Positions 41,536 to 49,540 of a DNA stretch of 64,000 nt are shown piece after piece; the first letter of the stretch is position 1, and every line of letters starts with the position of its first letter. This DNA comes from Bacteroidota bacterium (GTDB lineage: Bacteria > Bacteroidota > Bacteroidia > Chitinophagales > BACL12). Below the pieces are notes generated by a model. That model was not told the DNA's origin. It saw nothing but the letters and a program-made list of their open reading frames with translations, and searched no databases. Position numbers and translations under genes: made by a program. The DNA lies in the NCBI GenBank assembly GCA_016706255.1, contig JADJJZ010000001.1, positions 62,001 through 126,000 of the forward strand, read 5' to 3'.

Positions 41536-42009
41536 ATGAATAAAATCGTAATCGTTTTGCTTCTTTGTTTACCATTTACAGCTTACTGCCAAAAGTATGT
41601 TACTGCAGGTGGCATTCGCATGTCGAAAGAAGGCATTGGCCTGAGTTTACAGCAAAAGGTGTTTGACCATACTACAGTTGAGGGAATAGTATTGTTTAAT
41701 TTAAACGAAACCTCGGTTGGCGGCTTACTGGAATACCACAATAATTTGTTGTTTACAAAAAGCCTAAATACTTACATCGGTGCCGGTCCGGTATATGGCA
41801 AGTATTACAATGCCGACTCGTCATATTGGGGCGCAAATGTGGTTTTTGGGTTAGAATATAAGGTGCTGCTTTTGCCATTTGTTGTTTCTGCAGATTTAAA
41901 ACCAACCGTAAAACCGGGCCAGGACGATTGGTTCAATATTGGTATGGGCATTACCTTTCGATATGTTTTAATTAAAGAAAAACGCAAATTATTCGACCGC
42001 GATAAATAA
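41536..42009 (+). CDS. Small secreted beta-barrel-like hypothetical protein
   Basis: The 157-aa product has a signal peptide (MNKIVIVLLLCLPFTAYCQ) and short alternating strands with glycine turns (VTAGGIRMSKEGIGLSLQQ; AGPVYGKYY; NIGMGITFRYVLI), the look of an eight-stranded outer-membrane barrel, followed by a basic tail (KEKRKLFDRDK). No family is recognised. It is divergent from GH3 and upstream of ogt on the same strand. The function is unknown. Confidence 0.7.
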   Translation: MNKIVIVLLLCLPFTAYCQKYVTAGGIRMSKEGIGLSLQQKVFDHTTVEGIVLFNLNETSVGGLLEYHNNLLFTKSLNTYIGAGPVYGKYYNADSSYWGANVVFGLEYKVLLLPFVVSADLKPTVKPGQDDWFNIGMGITFRYVLIKEKRKLFDRDK

Positions 42010-42078
42010 ACGTTGTTGGCTTTAGTTGAAAACATTTTTTTCCGCATCCCAAAATATTGTTCAATTTTGTTCAACAGC

Positions 42079-42567
42079 ATGCCGGAATTACTTACCTCAT
42101 ATTATATATCGCCAATAGGCACCATTGAAATAAAACATAACGATGAATTTATTACTGTGGTGGGATTTGTTGAAAAAACAGCGCCTGAAGTAAATAAACC
42201 AAAAGGTGTATTACAGCAATGTATGCATCAATTAGATGAATATTTTAACGGCAAACGGAAAGTATTTGATTTGCCCTTAGCGCCCACCGGAACTGACTTT
42301 CAGAAGAAGGTGTGGAAATCGTTACAGGGAATTCCTTATGCTGCAACCGTGAGTTATCTGGATATTGCAAAATTGGTTGGAGATGAAAAATCGACCCGAG
42401 CAGTTGGGGCAGCGAATGGAAAAAATCCGATTGGCATTATTATTCCCTGTCACCGCGTTATTGGTTCCGATTCAAGCTTAACCGGATATGCAGGCGGAAT
42501 GTTTCGAAAAAAATGGCTTTTAGACCATGAAGCGAAATTCGGATTAGGCATTCAAACGCTTTTTTGA
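42079..42567 (+). CDS. ogt: Methylated-DNA--protein-cysteine methyltransferase
   Basis: Ogt removes alkyl groups from O6-alkylguanine by transfer to its own cysteine. The product of 162 aa (ATG at 42079, MPELLTSYYISPIGTIEI) has the active-site motif IPCHRVIG (Cys124), the helix-turn-helix GTDFQKKVWKSLQGIPYA that flips the base, and the arginine-finger region STRAVGAANGKNP. It lacks the AdaA regulatory domain. A start at 42013 would add 22 residues of unrelated sequence and is less likely. The DNA just upstream carries ATTGTTCAATTTTGTTCAA, also seen in the tRNA-derived repeats. Confidence 0.96.
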   Translation: MPELLTSYYISPIGTIEIKHNDEFITVVGFVEKTAPEVNKPKGVLQQCMHQLDEYFNGKRKVFDLPLAPTGTDFQKKVWKSLQGIPYAATVSYLDIAKLVGDEKSTRAVGAANGKNPIGIIIPCHRVIGSDSSLTGYAGGMFRKKWLLDHEAKFGLGIQTLF

Positions 42568-42587
42568 CATAAAACCAACAATTGAAC

Positions 42588-42619
42588 TTTGTAATAAGTA
42601 AAAAATTAATATACATTTG
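42588..42619 (+). promoter_or_regulatory. Promoter (TTTG, 20 bp, TACATTTG)
   Basis: TTTG at 42588-42591 and TACATTTG at 42612-42619 are 20 bp apart, the best complete Bacteroidota promoter in the window. The leader to the ATG at 42653 is about 27 nt. Confidence 0.7.
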
Positions 42620-42652
42620 CTTAACGATTCAATTCACAGCCATAACTTAAAC

Positions 42653-43039
42653 ATGCTCAAACATTTACTCTTTGCACTCGTAGCCGTTGGTATATCTTTT
42701 ACCGTGTCGGCTCAAACTGTTGTAACATCAAATGGTAATAAGTCAAAGCAGCCTGTTAACGAGCAGGTTCAGGCAAAATTGGGGTTAGGCCAGAGTTTAA
42801 CAATCGCACCAAACCCTTTGCAAGCTGCAAATGCGGTTTTAACTGTTACTACTATTGGTGTTGATTATTACAGCTATACTGTTTACAATTCTATGGGGCA
42901 AATTGTTGAATTGGAAAACCTGAGTGGCAGACCTGATTCAACCTATATCGACCTCAACGGAGCTGTTCACCCTGGTATGTATGTGATCATTTTCGATACC
43001 AATGCCGGTAAGGTCAATCGCAAGTTTAATGTGATCTGA
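42653..43039 (+). CDS. Small secreted protein consisting almost only of a T9SS sorting domain
   Basis: The product of 128 aa (ATG at 42653) has a signal peptide (MLKHLLFALVAVGISFTVSAQ), about 35 residues of Gln/Asn-rich spacer, and a T9SS C-terminal domain (about 56-128: IAPNPLQAANAVLTV, then VYNSMGQIVELENLSG, then GMYVIIFDTNAGKVNRKFNVI, shown by pieces). No cargo domain is present. It has its own promoter and may be expressed strongly. The role is unknown. Confidence 0.82.
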   Translation: MLKHLLFALVAVGISFTVSAQTVVTSNGNKSKQPVNEQVQAKLGLGQSLTIAPNPLQAANAVLTVTTIGVDYYSYTVYNSMGQIVELENLSGRPDSTYIDLNGAVHPGMYVIIFDTNAGKVNRKFNVI

Positions 43040-43121
43040 CCCAACGTTTCCCTGCTATGTGGAAAACATCCTGGCCCAAAATTTGGGTATATTGGGTGTT
43101 TGAACTAATTTTCATCTTAGC

Positions 43122-43679
43122 ATGAGGAGATTTACAGCGCTTTATATTCTATTTACACTGTGTTTCGCTTTCATTTGCAATACTGGTTTTGGCCAGGCCG
43201 GCAAGACTGAAACCGGCACTGCCAGCTTCTATCACGACAAATTCGTAGGTAGGAAAACGGCTAACGGCGAAGTATATAGCCAGGAAAAACTGACTGCTGC
43301 CCATAAGTCGCTCCCATTGGGCACTTGGGTAAAAGTGACCAATTTAAGCAACGATTCTGTGGTAATTGTCCGCATTAACGACCGGATGCCCCAGTGGAAT
43401 AAACGCACAATTGACCTAACTGAAAAGGCTGCCGGTCAGTTAAATTTTATCAGCAGCGGACTCGCAAAGGTGAAAGTTGAGGTAATCCCCTCCCCTAATC
43501 TTGCAGCCAAAGAAATTTTGTTTCCACATGATTTGCCGATTGAGCCCATCCCTTTAATAGAAATTAGCCCTTTAGCCCTTGCAGATAATTCAAAGTTGGA
43601 ACTCCTTAATATCACCGATCTTATCGATTGGGAGGTTTATGATATGAATATCAATAAAAAGGGTAAAAAAACGGATTAA
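43122..43679 (+). CDS. rlpA: RlpA-like double-psi beta-barrel protein
   Basis: The 185-aa product has a signal peptide (about 1-24, ending NTGFGQA) and one DPBB domain (about 28-115): GTASFYHDKFVGRKTANGEVY, shown by its key residues G-x-A-S-x-Y and F-x-G-x-x-T-A-N-G-E, the second motif AAHKSLPLGTWVKVTNL, and VRINDRMPQWNKRTIDLT with the catalytic-type Asp. RlpA proteins are lytic transglycosylases or septal ring proteins acting on denuded glycan. The SPOR domain of E. coli RlpA is absent. It converges with a GNAT gene, and the two coding regions overlap by 4 nt. Confidence 0.9.
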   Translation: MRRFTALYILFTLCFAFICNTGFGQAGKTETGTASFYHDKFVGRKTANGEVYSQEKLTAAHKSLPLGTWVKVTNLSNDSVVIVRINDRMPQWNKRTIDLTEKAAGQLNFISSGLAKVKVEVIPSPNLAAKEILFPHDLPIEPIPLIEISPLALADNSKLELLNITDLIDWEVYDMNINKKGKKTD

Positions 43680-44113
43680 ATGTGCTTTTCCATTTCCCAA
43701 TGCGGAATGGTTACTTCTTCAAACATTTCACCCACTCTGCTATAACCTAATTTTTCGTAAAAAGGCACTGCAGTATCTCTTGCATGACAATACATTAAGG
43801 TAAATCCTTTTTCTGCAGCCAATGCTTCAGCACCTTTAACTAATTGAGCGCCGTAACCTTTTCCCTGCATATCGGCTGCAACTGCAACCTGTTTCATTTT
43901 AATTTTGCCGTTTGCTTCGGGTGCAAGTATTAAACAGGCCAGTAAATTGTCGCCTTCAAAATAACCCAAATGCAAAAAATCACCCTCCGCGGCTAATTGT
44001 TCAGCAGTAAATTGTAACCGTAGTGGTTTTCTTAAAACGGCATAACGTAATGCAACCTCCTTGTCGTAATCAACACTTTGGAATTGTATAACACGAATAT
44101 TGAAGTTTGACAT
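43676..44113 (-). CDS. GNAT family N-acetyltransferase
   Basis: The 145-aa protein has the GNAT core: strand 1 region (VALRYAVLRKPLRL), the acetyl-CoA loop MKQVAVAADMQGKGYGAQLV (Q-x-x-G-x-G, about 73-92) and the C-terminal FYEKLGYSRVGEMFEE motif (about 118-133), as in the ElaA/YjcF-type group. The substrate is unknown. It converges with the RlpA gene and overlaps it by 4 nt at the stops. Confidence 0.88.
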   Translation of the reverse strand: MSNFNIRVIQFQSVDYDKEVALRYAVLRKPLRLQFTAEQLAAEGDFLHLGYFEGDNLLACLILAPEANGKIKMKQVAVAADMQGKGYGAQLVKGAEALAAEKGFTLMYCHARDTAVPFYEKLGYSRVGEMFEEVTIPHWEMEKHI

Positions 44114-44281
44114 AATTTTAAGGTTTTACTTTTGTAAAGGTAAAGGCTAAGTTTTAAGTGTTCAAATTCATTGTAATTTATAAGTATTTTTAAACGCCAT
44201 ATTTTTTTTATTGCAAGATAATCATGTTGAACTCGACTCAACTTTTTAAGTAAAACTATTACCATTTAATTAAACAAAAAC

Positions 44282-44815
44282 ATGCCCGCGATCGATACGG
44301 AATTATTTTATGCAGCCAATAAAAGCCAATGGCGTAAATGGTTGGAGAAAAATTATAATAAAAAAGATGGTGTATGGCTGGTGCAATATAAACGCAACTC
44401 AGGCGTATCAACCATATCGTGGAGCGATGCTGTAGATGAAGCATTGTGTTTCGGATGGATAGACAGTATTAAACACCCGATTGATGAAGAAAAATTTAAA
44501 CAGTTTTTCAGTAAACGAAAAGCAAGCAGCACCTGGTCGAAAGTAAATAAAGAAAAAGTGGAACAATTGATTGCATCAGGCAAAATGCATCCTTCCGGTT
44601 TAGCCTGTATTGAAATTGCCAAAAAAAACGGGATGTGGTCAATTTTAGACTCAGTTGAAGCATTAGAAATTCCCATTGATTTGGAAAAAGCGTTCCGCAA
44701 AATAAAAGGCAGCAAGGCCTTTTTTGAAAGCCAAAGTAAAACGAGTAAAAAAGGAATGCTACAATGGCTTGTTTTAGCAAAAAGACCGGAAACCCGACAA
44801 CAGCGAATTCAATGA
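44282..44815 (+). CDS. YdeI/OmpD-associated family protein, C-terminus lost to a frameshift
   Basis: The 177-aa product is a YdeI/OmpD-associated family protein (bacteriocin-protection domain): it has SWSDAVDEALCFGWIDSI and a K-x-K-R-x-x-S-x-W-S-x-V-N helix (KRKASSTWSKVN). It ends early at TGA 44813-44815 after ETRQQRIQ. One base further along, the same DNA reads EIAMLAGEGKKPKQF up to TAA at 44859-44861, which is the usual C-terminus of this family (RI-x-E-I-x-x-L-A-x-x-G-K-K-P-K-Q-F). A single-base insertion around 44810 explains this. The complete protein would be about 192 aa. Confidence 0.85.
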   Translation: MPAIDTELFYAANKSQWRKWLEKNYNKKDGVWLVQYKRNSGVSTISWSDAVDEALCFGWIDSIKHPIDEEKFKQFFSKRKASSTWSKVNKEKVEQLIASGKMHPSGLACIEIAKKNGMWSILDSVEALEIPIDLEKAFRKIKGSKAFFESQSKTSKKGMLQWLVLAKRPETRQQRIQ

Positions 44816-45046
44816 AATTGCTATGTTAGCAGGTGAAGGGAAAAAGCCAAAACAATTTTAAATCTCAAAACAGCATCCTCACAAATTAAATTGTTTACCC
44901 TTTAATTTTTTATGCACTTCTAACCAACAACGTAAAGCTGCAATACAGTAGGTGTTTTATCTAAATTACAAGTATTTCCGGTTAAAGAAAGATTGCATCT
45001 CTCCCCCAAAAAACATTAACAGCTACACGATTGAACTAAAACAGTT

Positions 45047-45054
45047 TAATTTTG
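45047..45054 (+). promoter_or_regulatory. -7 promoter element (TAATTTTG) of the perR-like/katG operon
   Basis: Exact TAnnTTTG match, 14 nt before a 13-bp palindrome and 44 nt before the start codon at 45099. Confidence 0.5.
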
Positions 45055-45067
45055 CTTACCTCTAAAC

Positions 45068-45080
45068 GAGAATTATTCTC
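45068..45080. promoter_or_regulatory. 13-bp palindrome, candidate Fur/PerR box
   Basis: GAGAAT-T-ATTCTC is perfectly symmetric and sits just after the -7 element, at the expected transcription start. Fur-family repressors bind AT-rich palindromes of this type, so autoregulation by the PerR-like protein is inferred. Confidence 0.6.
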
Positions 45081-45098
45081 ATTTAATAATCATTTACT

Positions 45099-45575
45099 AT
45101 GACTACAGAACACATCAGGCATCAGTTAAGTGAAAAAGGATTAAAAGTGACCCCACAGCGTATCCTGGTTCTTGAAGCAATTTATCGCTTAAATAACCAT
45201 CCCACTGCAGAAAACATTATCGCGCACCTCAGAAAAAATCATCCTAACATAGCAACAGCAACGGTTTACAAGGTTTTAGATGCCTTAGCAGAACACGAAT
45301 TGCTAAAGCGTGTTAAAACCGATAAAGATGCCATGCGGTATGACCCGATTATGGAAACACATCATCATTTATACTGTGTTGAAACGGACAAAATTCAGGA
45401 TTTTTTCGATGATGATTTAAATCACCTTCTTACTAATTATTTCAAAAAACGTCGTATCCTTGGTTTTGAAATTGATGATATTAAATTACAAATTGTAGGG
45501 AAGTTTAAAACGGCAAGAAAAACAAGTATTACTAAATCGCGAAAAGTGGTTTCAAAAAAAAATAAATTCAATTAA
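45099..45575 (+). CDS. Fur-family transcriptional regulator, PerR-like
   Basis: The 158-aa protein has the Fur winged helix (about 10-85): KVTPQRILVLEAIYRLNNHP and ATVYKVLDALAEHELLKRV. The metal region has the HHHLYC motif. In classical Fur/PerR the next residues include a Cys-x-x-Cys pair of the structural zinc site; here the sequence is CVETDKI with no second cysteine, so that zinc site is probably absent. It is 33 nt upstream of katG on the same strand, which is the usual target of PerR and supports a peroxide-sensing role. A 13-bp palindrome in its own promoter suggests autorepression. Confidence 0.88.
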   Translation: MTTEHIRHQLSEKGLKVTPQRILVLEAIYRLNNHPTAENIIAHLRKNHPNIATATVYKVLDALAEHELLKRVKTDKDAMRYDPIMETHHHLYCVETDKIQDFFDDDLNHLLTNYFKKRRILGFEIDDIKLQIVGKFKTARKTSITKSRKVVSKKNKFN

Positions 45576-45608
45576 TCGCAACTTAACATTGATAAATACA
45601 AATTAAAA

Positions 45609-47816
45609 ATGGAAGATAACTCAAACAACGGCGGCAAATGCCCTTTTACAGGTGCAATGCAAAAACACAGTGTAGGAACCAGCGGCACAAAAAATCGCGA
45701 CTGGTGGCCAAATCAGTTAAAATTAAATATCCTGCGTCAAAATGGAAATTTGTCAAATCCTTTAGGCAGCGAATTTAATTATGCGAAAGAATTTAAAAGT
45801 CTGGATTTAGAAGCACTAAAAAAAGATTTACATCATTTAATGACCGATTCACAAGATTGGTGGCCGGCAGATTTTGGTCATTATGGACCATTATTTATCC
45901 GCATGGCTTGGCATAGTGCAGGAACCTACCGTACAGGTGATGGTCGCGGAGGTGCAGGAAGCGGACAACAACGTTTTGCGCCATTAAATAGCTGGCCTGA
46001 TAACGTAAACCTCGACAAAGCACGTCGTTTGTTATGGCCGATAAAACAAAAATATGGTCAGAAAATTTCTTGGGCAGATTTAATGGTTTTAACCGGAAAC
46101 GTTGCGTTGGAATCAATGGGTTTTAAAACGTTTGGATTTGCGGGTGGTCGTCCTGATGTTTGGGAACCGGAAGAAGATGTGTATTGGGGTTCAGAAACAA
46201 AATGGCTGGAAGCGGATAAAAGATATTCAGGAGAAAGAGATTTGGATAATCCTTTAGCTGCTGTGCAAATGGGATTAATTTATGTAAATCCGGAAGGTCC
46301 TAATGGCAATCCCGACCCACTTGCTGCAGCAAAAGATATTCGTGAAACATTTGCGCGCATGGCAATGAATGATGAAGAAACAGTTGCATTAATTGCAGGC
46401 GGACATACATTCGGTAAAACACATGGCGCCGCAGTATCTACACATGTAGGCGCGGAACCTGAAGCTGCAGGCATTGAAGAAATGGGCTTTGGATGGAAAA
46501 ATAGTTTTGGAACTGGTAAAGCAGGTGATACAATTACCAGTGGTTTAGAAGTAATCTGGACACAAACACCGGCAAAATGGAGTTATTATTTCTTTGATAA
46601 TTTATTCAAATTTGAATGGGAATTATCTAAAAGTCCGGCAGGTGCACATCAATGGATTGCTAAAAATGCAGATGCTGTTATGCCTGATGCATTTGATGGT
46701 AGCAAAAAACATGTACCTACCATGCTAACAACAGATTTAGCTTTGCGTGTTGATCCTGTTTACGAAAAAATTTCACGTCGTTTTCATGAATATCCATTAG
46801 AGTTTGCTGATGCTTTTGCTCGTGCATGGTTTAAACTTACGCATCGCGATATGGGACCTCGTTCGAGATATTTGGGTAGTGATGTTCCCGCAGAAGTATT
46901 AATATGGCAGGATCCAATTCCGGAATTAAATCATGTATTGGTAGATGCGGATGATATCACTATATTAAAATCTAAAATATTAAATACAGGCTTATCTGTT
47001 GCACAATTAGTATCTACTGCATGGGCTTCGGCATCAACTTTCCGTGGTTCTGATAAACGTGGTGGTGCAAACGGTGCGCGCATTCGTCTGGCTCCACAAA
47101 AAGATTGGGAAGTAAATAATCCTGCGCAATTAAATCGTGTGTTAACTGCATTAGAAAATATTCAAAAAGAATTTAATGCTGCTCAAACAAACGGTAAAAA
47201 AATATCAATGGCAGATTTAATTGTTCTTGCCGGTTGTGCTGCTGTTGAAAAAGCTGCAAGTGATGCCGGAAATCCGATTGAAGTAACATTTACTCCGGGA
47301 AGAATGGATGCTTCACAAGAACAAACAGATGTTGAATCATTTGCAGTATTAGAACCTGCAGCCGACGGATTCAGAAATTATTTAAGAAAACGATATGCTA
47401 TTACGCAATCAGAATTATTAATTGATAAAGCACAATTATTAAAACTAACTGCACCTGAAATGACTGTTTTGTTAGGTGGTATGCGTGTGCTGAATACAAA
47501 TTTTGATAATTCTTCAAATGGTGTATTTACCAATCGCCCCGGTGTATTAAGCAACGATTATTTTATTAATTTGCTGGATATGAATACTGCTTGGGTACCG
47601 ACAAATGAAACGAAAGATTTGTTTGACGGACACGACAGAAAAGTTGGCGGTGTAAAATGGAAAGCAACTCAGGTTGACCTTATTTTTGGTTCAAACTCTG
47701 AATTGCGTGCACTTGCCGAAGTGTATGCCACCGGCGATGCTCAAGCAAAATTTGTTAACGATTTTGTTGCAGCATGGGTAAAAGTAATGAACAACGACAG
47801 ATACGATTTAATGTAA
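45609..47816 (+). CDS. katG: Catalase-peroxidase
   Basis: KatG destroys hydrogen peroxide with a heme cofactor. The 735-aa protein has both peroxidase-like halves. Residues that form the Trp-Tyr-Met adduct are all visible: Trp and the distal His in FIRMAWHSAGTYR (about 96-108), Tyr in MGLIYVNPEGPNG and Met in EEMGFGWKN. The proximal histidine lies in the N-terminal half in ALIAGGHTFGKTHGA. The C-terminal half ends with LRALAEVYATGDAQAKFVNDF. Full length. It is cotranscribed with the PerR-like gene and followed by a strong terminator. Confidence 0.98.
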   Translation: MEDNSNNGGKCPFTGAMQKHSVGTSGTKNRDWWPNQLKLNILRQNGNLSNPLGSEFNYAKEFKSLDLEALKKDLHHLMTDSQDWWPADFGHYGPLFIRMAWHSAGTYRTGDGRGGAGSGQQRFAPLNSWPDNVNLDKARRLLWPIKQKYGQKISWADLMVLTGNVALESMGFKTFGFAGGRPDVWEPEEDVYWGSETKWLEADKRYSGERDLDNPLAAVQMGLIYVNPEGPNGNPDPLAAAKDIRETFARMAMNDEETVALIAGGHTFGKTHGAAVSTHVGAEPEAAGIEEMGFGWKNSFGTGKAGDTITSGLEVIWTQTPAKWSYYFFDNLFKFEWELSKSPAGAHQWIAKNADAVMPDAFDGSKKHVPTMLTTDLALRVDPVYEKISRRFHEYPLEFADAFARAWFKLTHRDMGPRSRYLGSDVPAEVLIWQDPIPELNHVLVDADDITILKSKILNTGLSVAQLVSTAWASASTFRGSDKRGGANGARIRLAPQKDWEVNNPAQLNRVLTALENIQKEFNAAQTNGKKISMADLIVLAGCAAVEKAASDAGNPIEVTFTPGRMDASQEQTDVESFAVLEPAADGFRNYLRKRYAITQSELLIDKAQLLKLTAPEMTVLLGGMRVLNTNFDNSSNGVFTNRPGVLSNDYFINLLDMNTAWVPTNETKDLFDGHDRKVGGVKWKATQVDLIFGSNSELRALAEVYATGDAQAKFVNDFVAAWVKVMNNDRYDLM

Positions 47817-47847
47817 CTATTGTCGGCATTTATATTACATATTTTGA

Positions 47848-47876
47848 AAGCAGTCCGTATTGGGCTGCTTTTTTTT
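47848..47876 (+). terminator. Rho-independent terminator after katG
   Basis: AAGCAGTCC and GGGCTGCTT pair over 9 bp (one G-T) around GTATT, followed by TTTTTTTT. Confidence 0.95.
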
Positions 47877-47934
47877 AGTAGTATATTAGTGTTGGATGAC
47901 GTATAATATATTTTTAAAATTTCGTTTTGTAATT

Positions 47935-48408
47935 ATGCAAAAATTGCTCAAACCGCTGATTATAATTATCAGTATTCTTTTAGGTCAATCTTCTACCCAA
48001 GCGCAACATCCTGATTATTCGGGCACATGGATTTTAAATTTGGAAAAAAGTAAACTGGAAGATGTTTCAGATGGGTTTACCGGTAGTATATTTATTATCG
48101 AACAGCGTGAGGATGTTGTTAAGCTTACGCGGTATCATTTATTTGGTGAAAAACAGAATAAGATAAAATTCAAGATGAAACCTGATGGTGAAGCAAGAAG
48201 AGTAAAATTATTTTTCACAGGTAAGTTGGAGTGGCAGGGAACAAACCTGATTTCTTCTTTATGGAGAGAAAATTTTTCGAATATCGTTACCTACCATTTC
48301 GGAGCTGACACGAATGAATTTATTGCAGACGAAATATTCAAAGGCGCGCCGCGCGACCATCATAATATTTGGGTGTTTGACAGGATGATTGGTGCGCAGG
48401 TGCATTAA
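47935..48408 (+). CDS. Secreted lipocalin-like hypothetical protein
   Basis: The product of 157 aa (ATG at 47935) has a signal peptide (MQKLLKPLIIIISILLGQSS, ending TQAQ). The mature part starts YSGTWILNLEKSKLEDV, the G-x-W-x-L-(D/N) start seen in lipocalin-like and related small beta-barrel proteins, followed by about seven strands (for example FKMKPDGEARRVKLFF, VTYHFGADTNEFIADEIFKG). No specific family is certain. It is not cotranscribed with katG, because a terminator lies between them. An upstream ATG at 47896 is possible but would spoil the signal peptide. Confidence 0.7.
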   Translation: MQKLLKPLIIIISILLGQSSTQAQHPDYSGTWILNLEKSKLEDVSDGFTGSIFIIEQREDVVKLTRYHLFGEKQNKIKFKMKPDGEARRVKLFFTGKLEWQGTNLISSLWRENFSNIVTYHFGADTNEFIADEIFKGAPRDHHNIWVFDRMIGAQVH

Positions 48409-48463
48409 TTGTGTTGCTCGCGATGTGTTTATTTGTATGATTTATTTTTTGGTTGTTTTTTTT

Positions 48464-48768
48464 TCGCGCTAAGACGCAAAGGGCAAAGGTCGCTATGGGT
48501 GTATGTGTCTGTAAAATGTTTTAAGCGCGCAAAGGGTGGGTGTTTTTTTGAAGGATGTATTTTTTGGTGGATTTTTTTTCGCGCTAAGACGCAAAGGGCA
48601 AAGGTCGCTAAGGGTGCATGTGTCTGTTTAATGTTTTAAGCGCGCAAAGGGTGGGTGTTTTTTTTGAAGGAGGTATTTGTTGGATGTTTTTTTCGCGCTA
48701 AGACGCAAAGGGCAAAGGGCGCAAAGGTGGACGTGTCTGTATAATGTTTTTAAGCGCGCAAAGGGTGG
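48464..48768. repeat. Three tandem direct repeats of 114-115 bp
   Basis: Copies start at 48464, 48579 and 48693. Each begins TCGCGCTAAGACGCAAAGGG and ends with AAGCGCGCAAAGGG and a T run, so a unit has related sub-motifs at both ends. The third copy is slightly diverged (GGCAAAGGGCGCAAAGG). There is no coding frame worth calling. These GCTAAGACGCAAAGG words are common in Bacteroidota intergenic DNA. Confidence 0.85.
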
Positions 48769-48894
48769 TTGTGAATTTTTGTTTTTTTTAAATTGATTTT
48801 ATTACGGGTGAAAATAATTTGAATAAACTAAATTTTAAACCAAAAATTAATATAACAATAACCACCCCACAACGCACTAAATCCCAACCAACCA

Positions 48895-49535
48895 CAAAAT
48901 TAATCAGCGTCCCGCTAGCGGGTATCATCCAAATACATCCTAAAAAAATCAGCTTCAATCTAAACAAATCAGCGCTGTCGGCGCGTTCCTTATCAAAAAA
49001 AAAAACGACAAAAACCCGGAAACCCGGCCCAACCGGGGCCCCCCGGGGGGGGGGGGGCCCCCCCCCCCCCCCCCCCAAACAACCAAGGACCCCCCCCCCC
49101 CCCAAAAAAAAATCAGCGACCCGCTTGTCGGGTTCAGCGTTCCTTTTTCAAACACCATCCACAAAAAATCCGTCCAATATCCGTTAAACCTGTTCAACCT
49201 GTGTTCCTTTTCAAACACATCCGACAAAAAATCAGCGAGTATCATCCTACATCATATAAAAAAAATCAGCCTAAATCACCAAAATCAGCGACCCGCTAGC
49301 CGGGTTCTGCGTTCCCTCCAAAAAATCCGTTCCCATCCCTTTCCGCTTTAGCGGCCCATCCATCCCCAAAAAAATCCGTCCATTTCCTGTTCAATCCGTT
49401 CAACCCGTGTTCCTTTTCAACACACAACAAAAAATCAGCTTCAATCTAAACAAATCAGCGACCCGCTTGCCGGGTTCAGCGTTCCTTTCTCCCACGACAT
49501 CCACAAGAATAATCCAAATCCCATCTCAGAAATAC
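48895..49535. repeat. Degenerate dispersed repeats with CCCGC-GCGGG type palindromes
   Basis: The stretch holds repeated words on the plus strand: AAATCAGCGACCCGCTTGCC followed by GGGTTCAGCGTTCC (48903, 49112, 49284 and 49457 regions, variants), CAAAAAATCCGTCC, TGTTCAACCTGTGTTCC and CAAAAAATCAGCTTCAATCT. The CCCGCTAGCGGG at 48911-48922 is a perfect palindrome; the others are imperfect. This explains the gene-free stretch 48409-49593. No gene is supported. Confidence 0.7.
49025..49104. other. Extreme G and C homopolymer tract
   Basis: A run of 6 C, then 13 G (49045-49057), then 19 C (49058-49076), a short break, and 15 C followed by 10 A near 49090-49112. Nothing comparable occurs elsewhere in this AT-rich window. 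Such tracts are prone to assembly and sequencing errors, and could form G-quadruplex or i-motif structures if real. Confidence 0.8.
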
Positions 49536-49540
49536 ATCAA

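Noticed and set aside
42588..42619. The -33/-7 box as part of ogt
   Set aside because: It lies after the ogt stop at 42567 and 34 nt before the ATG of the next gene, so it belongs to the small T9SS protein.
48409..48639. 76-codon frame directly after the lipocalin-like gene
   Set aside because: It reads through the 115-bp tandem repeats and repeats the same peptide; no signal, no promoter and no family.
48464..48768. Possible CRISPR array
   Set aside because: The units are contiguous direct repeats of 114-115 bp without unique spacers, and no cas genes are in the window.
48788..49245. Overlapping reading frames of about 100-120 codons on both strands
   Set aside because: They translate the G/C homopolymers and repeats into poly-Gly and poly-Pro, have no start context or homology, and lie in repeat DNA.
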